Source of the DNA: an uncultured Thermoanaerobaculia bacterium
GTDB lineage: Bacteria > Acidobacteriota > Thermoanaerobaculia > Multivoradales > Multivoraceae
Assembly: GCA_951813015.1 (NCBI GenBank)
Contig: CATOTG010000008.1
Coordinates: 546,742 to 610,741, forward strand
Reading direction: 5' to 3'
Length of the DNA stretch: 64,000 nt
A program made the translations under genes and the position numbers. Within the stretch, counting starts at the first letter, position 1. Each line of letters opens with the position of its first letter. The notes under the pieces were generated by a model. That model saw only the letters and a list, made by a program, of their open reading frames with translations, did no database searches and was not told where the DNA came from. Positions 26,501-35,567 of the stretch are shown here, in pieces.

Positions 26501-27258
26501 GCTTTCGCTCCCACCAGTTCTGGTACAGGTCGAGCGCGAACATCAGCAGCAGGATGAAGATGACGATCCACTGCGGGATGTACGGGGTGGGGGCGCCGTT
26601 CACGGTCAGGTGCGCGCTGTGGCCCGCTTCGAGGATCAGCACGAAGCCGATCAGCAGGAGGACGAACAGGCCGAGGATCTCGAACTCGGGGTTGGAGCTG
26701 AGGAACCGCGAGATCGGACCGGCGAAGACCAGCATCAGCGCGACCGAGATGAGCACCGAGCCGACCATGACGGCGAAGATGTCCGTCATGCCGACGACGG
26801 TCAGGATCGAGTCGACGGAGAAGATCAGGTTCATGCCGACGATCAGGGTGACCACCTCGGCGAAGCGGCTTGCCTTCGCGACCCTCGTGCTCGACCGCCT
26901 TCAGCTTGATGCGCAGCTCCTTGATGCCCTTCCAGATCAGGAACAGGCCGCCGATCACGAGCACGAGCGACTTGCCGTCGACGCTGCCGGCCATCCCGAC
27001 GCCGAGGAACGCCCCGTCGAAGGTCCAGAGTTCGGTCGTCGCGGCCCCGAGCACCAGGCTCAGGATCAGCAGCAGCACGATGCGGAGCGCCATCGCCAGC
27101 ACCAGGCCGAGCTGGATCGCCTGCTTGCGCCGAGCGTCGGGCAGCTTGTTGGCGATGATCGTGATGATGATCAGGTTGTCGGCGCCGAGCGCAATCTGAA
27201 TCAGCGTGACCGAGAAAAGCGCCGCCCAGAAGGACGGCTGGCCAAGGAGTTCGATCAT
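26460..27258 (-). pseudogene. TerC-family membrane protein, frameshifted
   Basis: Residues 1-~128 from ATG 27258 read as a TerC-family multi-spanning protein (ALGADNLIIITIIANKLP, with the conserved acidic/Asn residues of the first helix). The frame then becomes Arg-rich nonsense after KAVEHEG. The second half (VVTLIVGMNLIFSVDSILTV ... IPQWIVIFILLLMFALD) continues in another frame ending at 26460. One extra G in the run near 26875-26885 (or two missing bases) would explain the break. It may be a sequencing error or a true disruption. The last residues (QEVDAVTLHRRRK) are encoded by the repeat unit. Confidence 0.85.
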
Positions 27259-27438
27259 CGGCGCGCCCCGTGATTCGCGCGCCGGATGCGGTTACACTGC
27301 GCGCCCGTCCTCTTGCAGGCCTTGACCCTTGAACTCCCGCGCCAGGCGGTTCGGGCGCCCCCCGGGTTGCACGGCGAGTCCGTCCTCTTCCAACCCTTGA
27401 CCATCAGCAGCCGACCCTCCAGGAGACTGTTCTACGCC

Positions 27439-28050
27439 ATGAAGCTACACGAAGCCGCCACCGCCCCCAACTGCCGCCGCGTCCGCATCTTCCTCGCCGA
27501 GAAGGGCATTGAGGTTCCCATCGTACCGGTCGACCTGGGCAATGCCGAAAACCGCCAGGAGCCCTTCCGCCAGAAGAACCCGTTGGGCCGCGTTCCCGTG
27601 CTCGAGCTCGACGACGGCACGTTCATCGCCGAGTCGGTCGCCATCTGCCGCTACTTCGAGCAGCTGCAGCCGGAACCCGTTCTGATGGGCGGCAGCGACC
27701 CCGAAGAGGCGGCCCGCATCGAGATGTGGCAGCGGCGCATGGAGATGGAAATCGCCCTGCCGATCATGCAGGTCTTCCGCAACACCCACCCGTACTTCGC
27801 CAAGCTCATCGAGCAGTACCCGGACTACGGAGAAGGTCAGCGCAGCCACGCGACGAAGCGCCTGGCCTGGCTCGACCGGGAACTTGCGGACCGTGAGTTC
27901 GTCGCCGGCGACGAGTACTCGATCGCCGACATCACCGCCCAGATCGGGATCGACTTCGGCCGGGTGACCAGGTTCAAGGTCACCGAGGAGACGCCGAACC
28001 TGCTGCGTTGGCACCAGGCCGTGTCGGCGCGGCCGAGCGCGAAGGCGTAG
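27439..28050 (+). CDS. glutathione S-transferase family protein
   Basis: The 203-residue protein has a thioredoxin-like N-domain (MKLHEAATAPNCRRVRIFLA), including NPLGRVPVLELDDGTFIAES with the cis-Pro and the Glu-Ser that bind the glutathione gamma-glutamyl group. An all-helical C-domain follows, with YSIADITAQIGIDF as the N-capping box. It is cytosolic; the substrate is unknown. ATG 27439 is the family start; the track ORF from 27286 adds non-homologous residues. Upstream, CGTCCTCTT...CTTGACC occurs twice, 75 bp apart (27306, 27381), possibly an old version of the junction repeats seen elsewhere. Confidence 0.88.
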   Translation: MKLHEAATAPNCRRVRIFLAEKGIEVPIVPVDLGNAENRQEPFRQKNPLGRVPVLELDDGTFIAESVAICRYFEQLQPEPVLMGGSDPEEAARIEMWQRRMEMEIALPIMQVFRNTHPYFAKLIEQYPDYGEGQRSHATKRLAWLDRELADREFVAGDEYSIADITAQIGIDFGRVTRFKVTEETPNLLRWHQAVSARPSAKA

Positions 28051-28277
28051 GACCGGCCGTTCGCTGCCGAGCCGGTTGACGGTGGTTGGGCCGGGCTTCA
28101 GGCTGACCTCGTGACAACTCCTGAGGAGTGCGGGGAGCGGCCCGGAAATCGCCGACGAAGTCCGGTTGTTCAGGCGCGAGCCTCGGCGCACGCCGACGGG
28201 TTTCACATCGGTCCTGAACCTTGTTCCATGACCTGCTGCGATCCTTGCCGAGCGTTGTTCTCGCCTGGAGCGGACTC

Positions 28278-29540
28278 TCAGGCCTCGTGCCACCCGACCG
28301 CCTGCCGGTTCAACTCATCGCGGAACTGAGGCGCCGCGATCGCGATCAAGCGCCGGGCCCGCTCGACGATGTCCAGCCCGCGGACTTCGGCGACACCGTA
28401 CTCGGTAACGAATGTGTCGGCGTCGGTCCGCAGCGCGGTAGCCGCGTGCTCGGCCGGCAGCGCCGGGACGATCCGGGAGAAGCGGCCTCCGCCGGCGGTT
28501 GCCTCGAAGGCGACGATCGAGCGTCCGCCGGCCGACATCCGGGCGCCGCGCATGAAGTCGACGGCGCCGCCCGTGCCGCTGATCTGACGGCCCCGCACGA
28601 TCTCCGAGTTGACCTGGCCGAAGAGGTCCACTTCGACCGCGGAGTTCAGCGCGACGAAGTTGTCCAGCTTCGCGATGACCCGCACATCATGGGTGTAGTC
28701 GACGGTGCGCAGGTCGATCAGATCGCAGCGGCTCGCCCAGTCGTAGAGGGCGGGTGAGCCGAGGACCATGGCCGCGACCAGACGCCCCCTGTCGATCGTC
28801 TTGCAGGCGCCGGTGACAGCGCCTGCTTCCACGAGATCCATCACGCCATCGGACAGGAGGCCGGAGTGAAAGCCGAGGTCGCGGTGATCGTGCAGCGCCG
28901 CCAGCACCGCGCCCGGGATCGCTCCGACACCGGTTTCGATGCAGTCGCCATCGCGGACGAGGCCGGCAACCAGGACGCCGATGCGCTCAGCCACCGGACC
29001 GGGCCGGCTGGCAAGCGTGGGCGGCTCGACCTCTGTTTGCACGACGTACTCGAACCGGTCGGCAGGGACGGTCGGCGCGCCCGGCAGCCGGGGCAGCGCG
29101 CGGTTCCATTCGGCGACGAAGGGGACCTCGCGACGTTCGAGCAGGGCCGGCAGGAAGCCGGCGCCGATGCCGAGGGAACAGTTCCCGTTCCCGTCCGGCG
29201 GCGTGAACTGCGCGATCGCCAGATCGAAGGGCGACGCGACGAGATCGTCCCAGACGTGCCGGTACTGCATCGGCACGAAACGGACAAAGCCGGCCTCGAA
29301 GCCGGCGCGCATCTCGGGCGTGACGAAGAAGCTCCGCACCGTCGAGCCAGCCCAGGGTGCGAGCGTCGGCGAGGCGATGCCGGGGATGCGGGTGACCGTG
29401 AACTCCACGCCGGCGGTCGCCTCCGGCTGAGCGTGCAGCGCGGCGGCAATGCCGCGAGGTTCGTTGCAGCCGCCCAGAACGGCCACCTTCATGCCGGGGC
29501 GGAGCAGCGCGCCGACCTGTTCGGGAGCGAGTTTCTCCAT
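28278..29540 (-). CDS. acetyl-CoA hydrolase/CoA-transferase family
   Basis: The 420-residue protein resembles acetyl-CoA hydrolase/4-hydroxybutyrate CoA-transferases. It has FDLAIAQFTPPDGNGNCSLG, the active-site region ALNSAVEVDLFGQVNSE, the CoA-loop GTGGAVDFMRGA and TEYGVAEVRGL near the C-terminus. It would move CoA between carboxylic acids or hydrolyse an acyl-CoA. ATG 29540 (MEKLAPEQVGALL) is preferred: the 24 extra track residues (PALLGREAQPPRAPVV...) belong to a decayed partial duplicate immediately upstream. Confidence 0.88.
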   Translation of the reverse strand: MEKLAPEQVGALLRPGMKVAVLGGCNEPRGIAAALHAQPEATAGVEFTVTRIPGIASPTLAPWAGSTVRSFFVTPEMRAGFEAGFVRFVPMQYRHVWDDLVASPFDLAIAQFTPPDGNGNCSLGIGAGFLPALLERREVPFVAEWNRALPRLPGAPTVPADRFEYVVQTEVEPPTLASRPGPVAERIGVLVAGLVRDGDCIETGVGAIPGAVLAALHDHRDLGFHSGLLSDGVMDLVEAGAVTGACKTIDRGRLVAAMVLGSPALYDWASRCDLIDLRTVDYTHDVRVIAKLDNFVALNSAVEVDLFGQVNSEIVRGRQISGTGGAVDFMRGARMSAGGRSIVAFEATAGGGRFSRIVPALPAEHAATALRTDADTFVTEYGVAEVRGLDIVERARRLIAIAAPQFRDELNRQAVGWHEA

Positions 29541-29565
29541 CGCGGCCCGTAGCGTAGCCGGAACG

Positions 29566-29703
29566 ACGGGCGCCCTCGGAGGCTGGGCCTCGCGGCCGAG
29601 TAGGGCCGGCACGAACTCCGCGCCCTAAGCCCAGTGAACACCGGCCGGTGTTGTCCGGCGGCGTGAACCGGGCGATCGCCAGGTCGAGTGGCTGCGGCTT
29701 CAT
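29566..29703 (-). pseudogene. decayed fragment of a second acetyl-CoA hydrolase gene
   Basis: Read on the minus strand, LDLAIARFTPPDNTGRCSLG matches FDLAIAQFTPPDGNGNCSLG inside the neighbouring intact gene. After a one-base shift, AEFVPALLGREAQPP matches GFLPALLERREVP. About 45 residues of a paralogue survive, frameshifted and truncated. The fragment begins exactly where the ZorD-like gene stops (TGA 29702-29700), marking an edge of the defence island. Confidence 0.75.
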
Positions 29704-32700
29704 TCACGCCGGGAAGAGCTCCAAGACCTGGCCCACTTCAGAAACCTGAGCGTCCAAACGCTCAGGGCTCGATTCGCTTTGCGCCGACGACTCACGCGTC
29801 GATCGACGGGATCCGGCGATTCGATCGGAAATGCGCCCGCTTCGGCCTCCTGTTCGCTCCTCGACGTTTCAGCAACGGCGACGGCTTCGTCGGTTGCTCC
29901 CGCGGGGAGAATCTCCTCGCGCAGCCGAATCGGCGTCATCGTGTGCGTCTCAACGATCACAAGGAATGTCGTCTCCGCGGGCATGGGCTGGGCCACCGCC
30001 CTGTAGTCACGGAAAGCGAGAAGCGGTAGCCGTGCAAGGCGTCTGCCGTCCTCCAGGTTTGCGGGATAGCTTCGGGTGTCCCCCGGGTCGAAACCAGCGC
30101 GAACGCCCGACACTCTTCGAGGCAGCAGCACCACAAGCGCCTCCTGGTTCTCCGCCGCCGTGATGAAGTCCTCGCGCGTCAGTTCGATTGGCTTGGCGCC
30201 CCATCTGCCGATATCACCCCGGACCGCTTCGAGCCGCCACCAGATACGCGGCGGTCGAACGACGACTATCGCCGCGCCCGAGTTCGTCGCAACCGGGAGA
30301 TCGACTTGCTTGTCGTCCGGCGCTGGCGTGCTTGTCCTTGAGTTGAAGACCCAATCCGGGCCGGTCGTGCAGGCTGCGGAGGCTCTAAGCCGAACGACCA
30401 CCGGGCGGTGGCCCCGCTCGCCCGGTACAAGAAGAGTGCCCTCCGTGTAGGGCTCGCCGGCGACCTCGATCTCTCGAAGCCCCCGCAACAGGCGGAACCG
30501 GCCGCTGTCGCGCAGGCCCCATTCGTCGTACACCCGAAGGACGAACGAGCCCTCGCGGTCACCCAGCACCTCCCACAGCTCCGTCGTGCGCGGATCGAAC
30601 GTCTCGCCCTGCCAGCCGTTGCCATCCGCCATGCCGACCCAGGCCGCTCGAACCTCAGGGGCCAGATTCAAACCCGGTGTCTCGCCGAAGAGTCCACCGT
30701 CCCTGGCGTCATCGAAGACCCGGTCACCGCCCAGCGTGAAGCCGGGACCGACGGAAGGGAGCGGGCACTCCTCGAAGCCTTGCTGTTCATCGGCCGGCCC
30801 GTGAGCGTCAAAGTGGAAGTAGTGCGCCAGGAAGCCGTCGCCACAGGGATCAGGCGCGACCGGTACGTGTCCCGTTCGCCGCCAGCCTTCGGGCGCCACG
30901 ACGAGATAGTGACCTCGCCCCGTCGCTCGGACGCGACGCCCCGGCCCCTCCCAGTTGACGGGCAACTTGAAGATGAGCGGCGTTCCGGAGAAGAGCTCGA
31001 TGCTGTGCGCCCGGGCGTCGGCGGTCAAGACGTGTAATCTGCCGGCGCAGGACGGTATCTCCCAGTCCTTTTCAAACCGCTCCAGAGGATCGTCGTCGAA
31101 GAGAACCTCGTCCACCTCCACGTCCTCAGGCGCCGACAACGCCAGAGTCCAGGGCGGTTCGTCCAAGGTCTGCCGGCAGATGAGTTCCGGGGCCCGGACA
31201 ACCGGGGGCAGTGGGTCAACGGTCGGGCCGGTTCCCAGGAGCTCCTCCATCATCAGTCCGAGTTCGCTCTCCGACGCGGCCGGAGGCCACAGGGCCGAGC
31301 GGGCGAGTTCCCCCTTTTTTCGGAGCAACTCGTCGAGTAGGTGGTCGAACGATCGTTCGGGCTCCGTCGGGTGAATCGCCATCGGCAGATGCACGGTCAC
31401 GTCCCGGGTCTGCCCGATTCGGTAGATCCGGTCGTTGCACTGCTCTTCGACGGCGGGGTTCCACCACCGGGTGAGGTGAATGACATGGGTTGCCGCCGTG
31501 AGAGTGAGGCCGAAGCCCGCGGCTCGGGGCGAGAGGATGAAGACGTCGAACTCGCGGCTGTCGGGCGCATGCTTCTGGAAGCGGCGGATCTGTTCGTGCC
31601 GCCGGGGCACGGGAGTCGAACCGTTGATGATCGGGACTTCGCCAAGGGCGTAGCGGGAGCGCAGCCACTGGGCGACAAACGCCTGCATGTCGAGGTCATC
31701 GATAAACAGCAGCACCCGTTCGCCCTTTTCGTGGAGGTCGTCGAGTAGCGCACTGAGCCTGGCCAGCCGGGCGGAGGCTTCGATGTAGGCGTCTGTTGTG
31801 CCACCTGCGGTCTTTGGGTCGTCGGGGTGCAGAGAGACCGCGCGCAGCCGGTGAATCGTCCTGAAGGCCGCGCCTCTCTCGCCGGTCCGGAGCAGATTCC
31901 CGGCCTCGTTGTAGGCCGTTGCCTGCCGCGGCGGCATCGTTTCGCGGTAACGAGTGTGGGACTTCCTCGGCAGGCCGGCTAGCACGCTTTCCTTCAGACG
32001 CCTCATCGCGAGCGGTGGCGCCTCGCCGTCCCCGGCGATGGGCTGCGGTTCGAAGAGTCGGCCGTGGAGCTCGTCCAGGCTTTCCTTCGAGGGTTCGCCG
32101 TAGCGCGCTTCGAAGTCGCGCAGCGAACCCAGACGGCCGGGGGCGAGGACTTCCATCACCGCCCACACGTCCGTCGTCCGGTTCTCGATCGGCGTTCCGG
32201 TCAGCCCGATACGGAAGTCCGCCTGGACCGAGCGCGCCGCCCGGGCGCGGGCCGTTGCCGGGTTCTTCACCATCTGGATCTCGTCGAACACGACGGTCGA
32301 GAAGTAGAGCTGACGAAAGCTCTCCTGGTAGTTCGTCAGGGTCTGATAGGTCGTAAGCAACCACTGCAGGTGGCCGCGGTCTCTCTCGACCGCTGTGCGG
32401 ACGGGCTTGAAGTGAAGTCGGCTGCGACCGTCCCCCGTATCTGCGCCGTGGAGGCCGGGTTTTCGGTACAGATTGAGGAAGGAGCCGTAGATTCGATGGG
32501 CCGCGAACAATCCGGTGGCCCCGAGGTGCTGAACGACCTCGGTCTCCCAGTTGCGAAGCAGCCCGGTGGGCGCCACGACGAGGATCGGCGCCCGGCAACC
32601 CAGGTCCGCCGATCCTTCGCCGGCCGAATCGGCTTCGTCCTGCAGCCAAGCGAGGAATGCCAACGTCTCCAGCGTCTTGCCGAGTCCCTGATCGTCCGCG

Positions 32701-34112
32701 TTCAGCACGCCTGGTTGGCCCGTTGCCCAGGACGCGACGAGCCACTCGAAGCAGGCGATCTGGTGCGGGTACGGCTTGGTCTCGACCCGCGCCGGCCAGG
32801 GAGTCTCTTCCACGAGTTTTCTTCGCGGTTCGAGTAGCGGCAGAGCGTCGGCATCGTCGAGTTCGTTTCTGCGGGCGGGCGGCGGTCCCGAACGAGGTTG
32901 GTCGATGTCGCCGGGAGACTCGAGTTCGGGCGCCCGCTGCGTATCGCCCTGTCCCGCAGTCTCTTCGGGCCGGGGGTCGTCCGAACCATCGAGTAGGTCC
33001 TTCGCATGCGGTCGCTCCCAGACTCCCGCTTCCACGGCGCACCTGGCGTAGTGAGCGGTCTCGATGAACACTCGCGACGTCCGGTCCTCGATCGCCTCAC
33101 CGAGGTCGATCGCGTCGGCATCCGGGTTCTCCCGCTCCACCCTTTCGGCCAGCCGCTCCGCGATCGCTGCGCCCGGATTCGCAGCGAAACCCCGTCGATC
33201 TTTGGGCGGCGCCTGCTGCTTCTCACGGACAACCTCGAGGGCGGCGAGCAGGTCCTCGTCCACGAGGACGTAGGTATTGGCGCCGAGCAGGTAGCTCCGC
33301 TTGGCCGTCGAGAAGGCGGAGAAGCCGGTGCGCGGGTCGCCCTGAAAACGTCTCAGCATGTCCTTCGGCAGAACGCTCTCCGGATCGTCTATCTCCCTGG
33401 CGTCTTCGGTTGCTCCTTCCCTTGCCTCTGCGCTTAGCGGAATGGGATCGAACTCGACGCCGTCGACGCCCTGTCGAATGTCGAGGGTCAAGGCCCCGAC
33501 AGTGAAGATCCGGATACCCCGGAGGAAGGGCGTCATCTCGACTGAGCTATCGGTTGCCGGGTCGTCGAACAGGCGGCGGAACCGGGCCAACTCGCTCCAG
33601 TGGCCGGAGATGTCGGTCGAAGCGGCATCGAAGTTGTCAGCGAGTTCGACTGCGGAGAAAAGGGGATCGGGGATCAGGAAGTCGCCGTGTTCGCTGTTGA
33701 GGAAGGCGCCGAGCCGGCGTGTCGTGACCGGCAGCCCGCCTCGCTGCCACTCGGTCCGGAGCGCGAAATTCGCGCTGCCGATCACGCCCCTGACGTCAAG
33801 CTTGAGCGAGAAGGGTGGGCGCTCGGGGAGGTTCAGGGCGCTTGCCTGCGTGGGGGTGAGAGCGGCGACTGCGGCGTGCGAGGCGGAAATCTCTCTATCC
33901 CGGACCGCAACCGCGCCGGGATGCTCGTCTCCGAATCTGCGAAGCGCAGCCAGCGCGGAACAACGCGCGAGATCGCCGCCGACCCAGGCGTCGACCGACA
34001 AGCCGGAATCGGTCGGCTGTCGCCGGCCGGGTTGGCGCTGTGATCGGGTCCGGGAGCGGATGGCTCGGAAGAGCACGCGGTGGGGCTGCACCTCGTGTTC
34101 GATGGCCGTCAT
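29700..34112 (-). CDS. zorD: ZorD-like SNF2 helicase with extra C-terminal module
   Basis: The 1,470-residue protein sits fourth in a Zorya type I-like operon, where ZorD is the DNA-acting effector. Residues ~1-430 are a family-specific N-domain. The SNF2 motor follows: motif I NADDQGLGKTLETL (~477), Walker B FDEIQM (DEIQ rather than the more common DEAQ/DEAH, ~611), GLTGTPIENR (~637) and motif VI CNDRIYRIGQTRDV (~896). From ~970 to ~1415 comes a beta-rich module (ELICRQTLDEPPW..., PCGDGFLAHYF, GLRDSGRFRLL, RPPRIWWRLEA) homologous to the C-terminus of the sigma fusion encoded at 38827. No nuclease motif is obvious to me. It overlaps zorC by 4 bp (ATGA). The last ~25 residues (RFLKWARSWSSSRRE) may be readthrough into duplicated sequence at the island edge. 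Confidence 0.88.
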   Translation of the reverse strand: MTAIEHEVQPHRVLFRAIRSRTRSQRQPGRRQPTDSGLSVDAWVGGDLARCSALAALRRFGDEHPGAVAVRDREISASHAAVAALTPTQASALNLPERPPFSLKLDVRGVIGSANFALRTEWQRGGLPVTTRRLGAFLNSEHGDFLIPDPLFSAVELADNFDAASTDISGHWSELARFRRLFDDPATDSSVEMTPFLRGIRIFTVGALTLDIRQGVDGVEFDPIPLSAEAREGATEDAREIDDPESVLPKDMLRRFQGDPRTGFSAFSTAKRSYLLGANTYVLVDEDLLAALEVVREKQQAPPKDRRGFAANPGAAIAERLAERVERENPDADAIDLGEAIEDRTSRVFIETAHYARCAVEAGVWERPHAKDLLDGSDDPRPEETAGQGDTQRAPELESPGDIDQPRSGPPPARRNELDDADALPLLEPRRKLVEETPWPARVETKPYPHQIACFEWLVASWATGQPGVLNADDQGLGKTLETLAFLAWLQDEADSAGEGSADLGCRAPILVVAPTGLLRNWETEVVQHLGATGLFAAHRIYGSFLNLYRKPGLHGADTGDGRSRLHFKPVRTAVERDRGHLQWLLTTYQTLTNYQESFRQLYFSTVVFDEIQMVKNPATARARAARSVQADFRIGLTGTPIENRTTDVWAVMEVLAPGRLGSLRDFEARYGEPSKESLDELHGRLFEPQPIAGDGEAPPLAMRRLKESVLAGLPRKSHTRYRETMPPRQATAYNEAGNLLRTGERGAAFRTIHRLRAVSLHPDDPKTAGGTTDAYIEASARLARLSALLDDLHEKGERVLLFIDDLDMQAFVAQWLRSRYALGEVPIINGSTPVPRRHEQIRRFQKHAPDSREFDVFILSPRAAGFGLTLTAATHVIHLTRWWNPAVEEQCNDRIYRIGQTRDVTVHLPMAIHPTEPERSFDHLLDELLRKKGELARSALWPPAASESELGLMMEELLGTGPTVDPLPPVVRAPELICRQTLDEPPWTLALSAPEDVEVDEVLFDDDPLERFEKDWEIPSCAGRLHVLTADARAHSIELFSGTPLIFKLPVNWEGPGRRVRATGRGHYLVVAPEGWRRTGHVPVAPDPCGDGFLAHYFHFDAHGPADEQQGFEECPLPSVGPGFTLGGDRVFDDARDGGLFGETPGLNLAPEVRAAWVGMADGNGWQGETFDPRTTELWEVLGDREGSFVLRVYDEWGLRDSGRFRLLRGLREIEVAGEPYTEGTLLVPGERGHRPVVVRLRASAACTTGPDWVFNSRTSTPAPDDKQVDLPVATNSGAAIVVVRPPRIWWRLEAVRGDIGRWGAKPIELTREDFITAAENQEALVVLLPRRVSGVRAGFDPGDTRSYPANLEDGRRLARLPLLAFRDYRAVAQPMPAETTFLVIVETHTMTPIRLREEILPAGATDEAVAVAETSRSEQEAEAGAFPIESPDPVDRRVSRRRKANRALSVWTLRFLKWARSWSSSRRE
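29745..29766 (-). terminator. stem-loop near the zorD 3' end
   Basis: A perfect 9-bp stem, CCTGAGCGT-CCAA-ACGCTCAGG, lies ~45 bp before the zorD stop. On the minus strand only a short T-run (AGGTTTCTG) follows. It may be an intrinsic terminator for the zorABCD operon, or a relic of the insertion edge. Confidence 0.4.
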
Positions 34113-35554
34113 CCGTCAAGCGCCGCGCGAACTCGCTGTTCCCAGGCCGAGTGGTGGACGAAGGCGCTGGCGCGGCCGGTCCGCCCGTGGTCACGAACAT
34201 TGTCGCAATCGTAGGTGTCCTCGTATAGCGAGACACTCCGGCGGTCGCCGCGACCATAAATGTGAGTCTTGAAGCTGTGCGAACCCTCGACGACAACGCG
34301 ATCGCGGTCGATCCTCATTACCAGAAGACACTTGTCCCTGTCCCCGGAGTTCCGGGATTCGTTTCTGCCGTAGGCGAGCGGCACGTCCTGGTTCTCTCTG
34401 AGCCTTCTCGCCACCTCCTCACCGCGAGGACTCAACGCGAACCACGCCTCGTGGATGCGGCTCGCTCGGTACAACTCCGTCCAGAGACCTCTGCGATCCG
34501 CCCACATGTGGGACGTGACGGCCTTGGAGATGATCTCGAAGAAGACCTCGATCGTCTCGCCGGCCAGCCAACGCATCATGACTGCTCGGGCATCGGGTTT
34601 GGAGCGGGACCAGGCGCCGGTGCGAATGATCCTGGGATCGCCGAATCCGCGAATCAGCGCGGTCTCCAGCCTCTTGCGGAGTTCCGGGCCGGGTTCGGAG
34701 CGTTCCCAGGGAGCGAGCAGGGCATTGATCCCGAGTTCGGCCCCTGCTTCCATCGGGCGAGCATTGGACGGCGCGATCCAGTAAAGCAGGCGAGAGCTTT
34801 CTTCCTGGTGGCGTCGGAGTTGCGTTGCCCCATGCTGGCGAACGAACCGTTCGTGCACCTGCGCCATCAATCCCTCGCCGTGGGGCGCTTCGATGCCGAT
34901 GTCCTTGATGAACTCGAAGGGACTCGAATGGACGGCCATCCGGGCGGCGAGGTTCTCGACTGCGGACCTGGGCTTCAGGATGCCGAGATCCACTGCCCTT
35001 TGAATCGGCAGCGACGTGTGCCGAACACAGGCATCGAGTCGGCGAGCCAGTTGTTGCGTGAGCGAGGAGTGTCTATTGAAGGTCGACAGGTAGAGCCGCC
35101 ACATCGTGCGCAGGAAGCGAGGCTTGGCCTGCTCGTCGACCTGTGCGAGCAGGAACGGAACGAGCGGTCGGTACTCGGGCTGCTGGTGCAGGGCATCGCT
35201 TGAGCGGCTGGGTGTGAGGTTCCACCGGCCAGAGCGACCCCGCTGCCGGCTCTGGCCAGGCTGGAGCAGCGCCCGGGCAGCCCTCTGCAGATCGGCCCAA
35301 GTGTAGTCGCGCCAGTCGTCCGACCGTCGTCGCCGGTCGAGCTCGCGGACCAGTTGTTCACGGTCTTCCTCCCTCACGTCGGGATCGATGTCGGGATACG
35401 CCTGGTCGACTTTCCGGGCCGCGCGCCGGAGGGCGACCGGCTCGCCAATCCGCCGTGCCGGCTGCCGCCCGCTCCGGTTCTGTCCCGGGCGATCCGGCTC
35501 GAGCAGGGAAGAGAGCCGACTCTCGCTCTCCAGGTCGAAGCGGTTGCCTCTCAT
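34109..35554 (-). CDS. zorC: ZorC-like EH-signature protein
   Basis: The 481-residue protein is mostly helical and very basic, fitting a DNA-associated factor. Near the C-terminus it has VVVEGSHSFKTHIYG (~421) and AFVHHSAWEQRV (~463), the conserved Glu/His pattern of the EH-signature domain that defines ZorC in type I Zorya. In the known systems ZorC works with ZorD inside the cell after ZorAB activation. The order (13 bp after zorB, 4 bp overlap with zorD) matches the canonical type I operon. The N-terminal ~110 residues are Arg-rich, look poorly conserved and are probably disordered. Confidence 0.88.
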   Translation of the reverse strand: MRGNRFDLESESRLSSLLEPDRPGQNRSGRQPARRIGEPVALRRAARKVDQAYPDIDPDVREEDREQLVRELDRRRRSDDWRDYTWADLQRAARALLQPGQSRQRGRSGRWNLTPSRSSDALHQQPEYRPLVPFLLAQVDEQAKPRFLRTMWRLYLSTFNRHSSLTQQLARRLDACVRHTSLPIQRAVDLGILKPRSAVENLAARMAVHSSPFEFIKDIGIEAPHGEGLMAQVHERFVRQHGATQLRRHQEESSRLLYWIAPSNARPMEAGAELGINALLAPWERSEPGPELRKRLETALIRGFGDPRIIRTGAWSRSKPDARAVMMRWLAGETIEVFFEIISKAVTSHMWADRRGLWTELYRASRIHEAWFALSPRGEEVARRLRENQDVPLAYGRNESRNSGDRDKCLLVMRIDRDRVVVEGSHSFKTHIYGRGDRRSVSLYEDTYDCDNVRDHGRTGRASAFVHHSAWEQRVRAALDG

Positions 35555-35567
35555 CGCCGAGGCGCCG

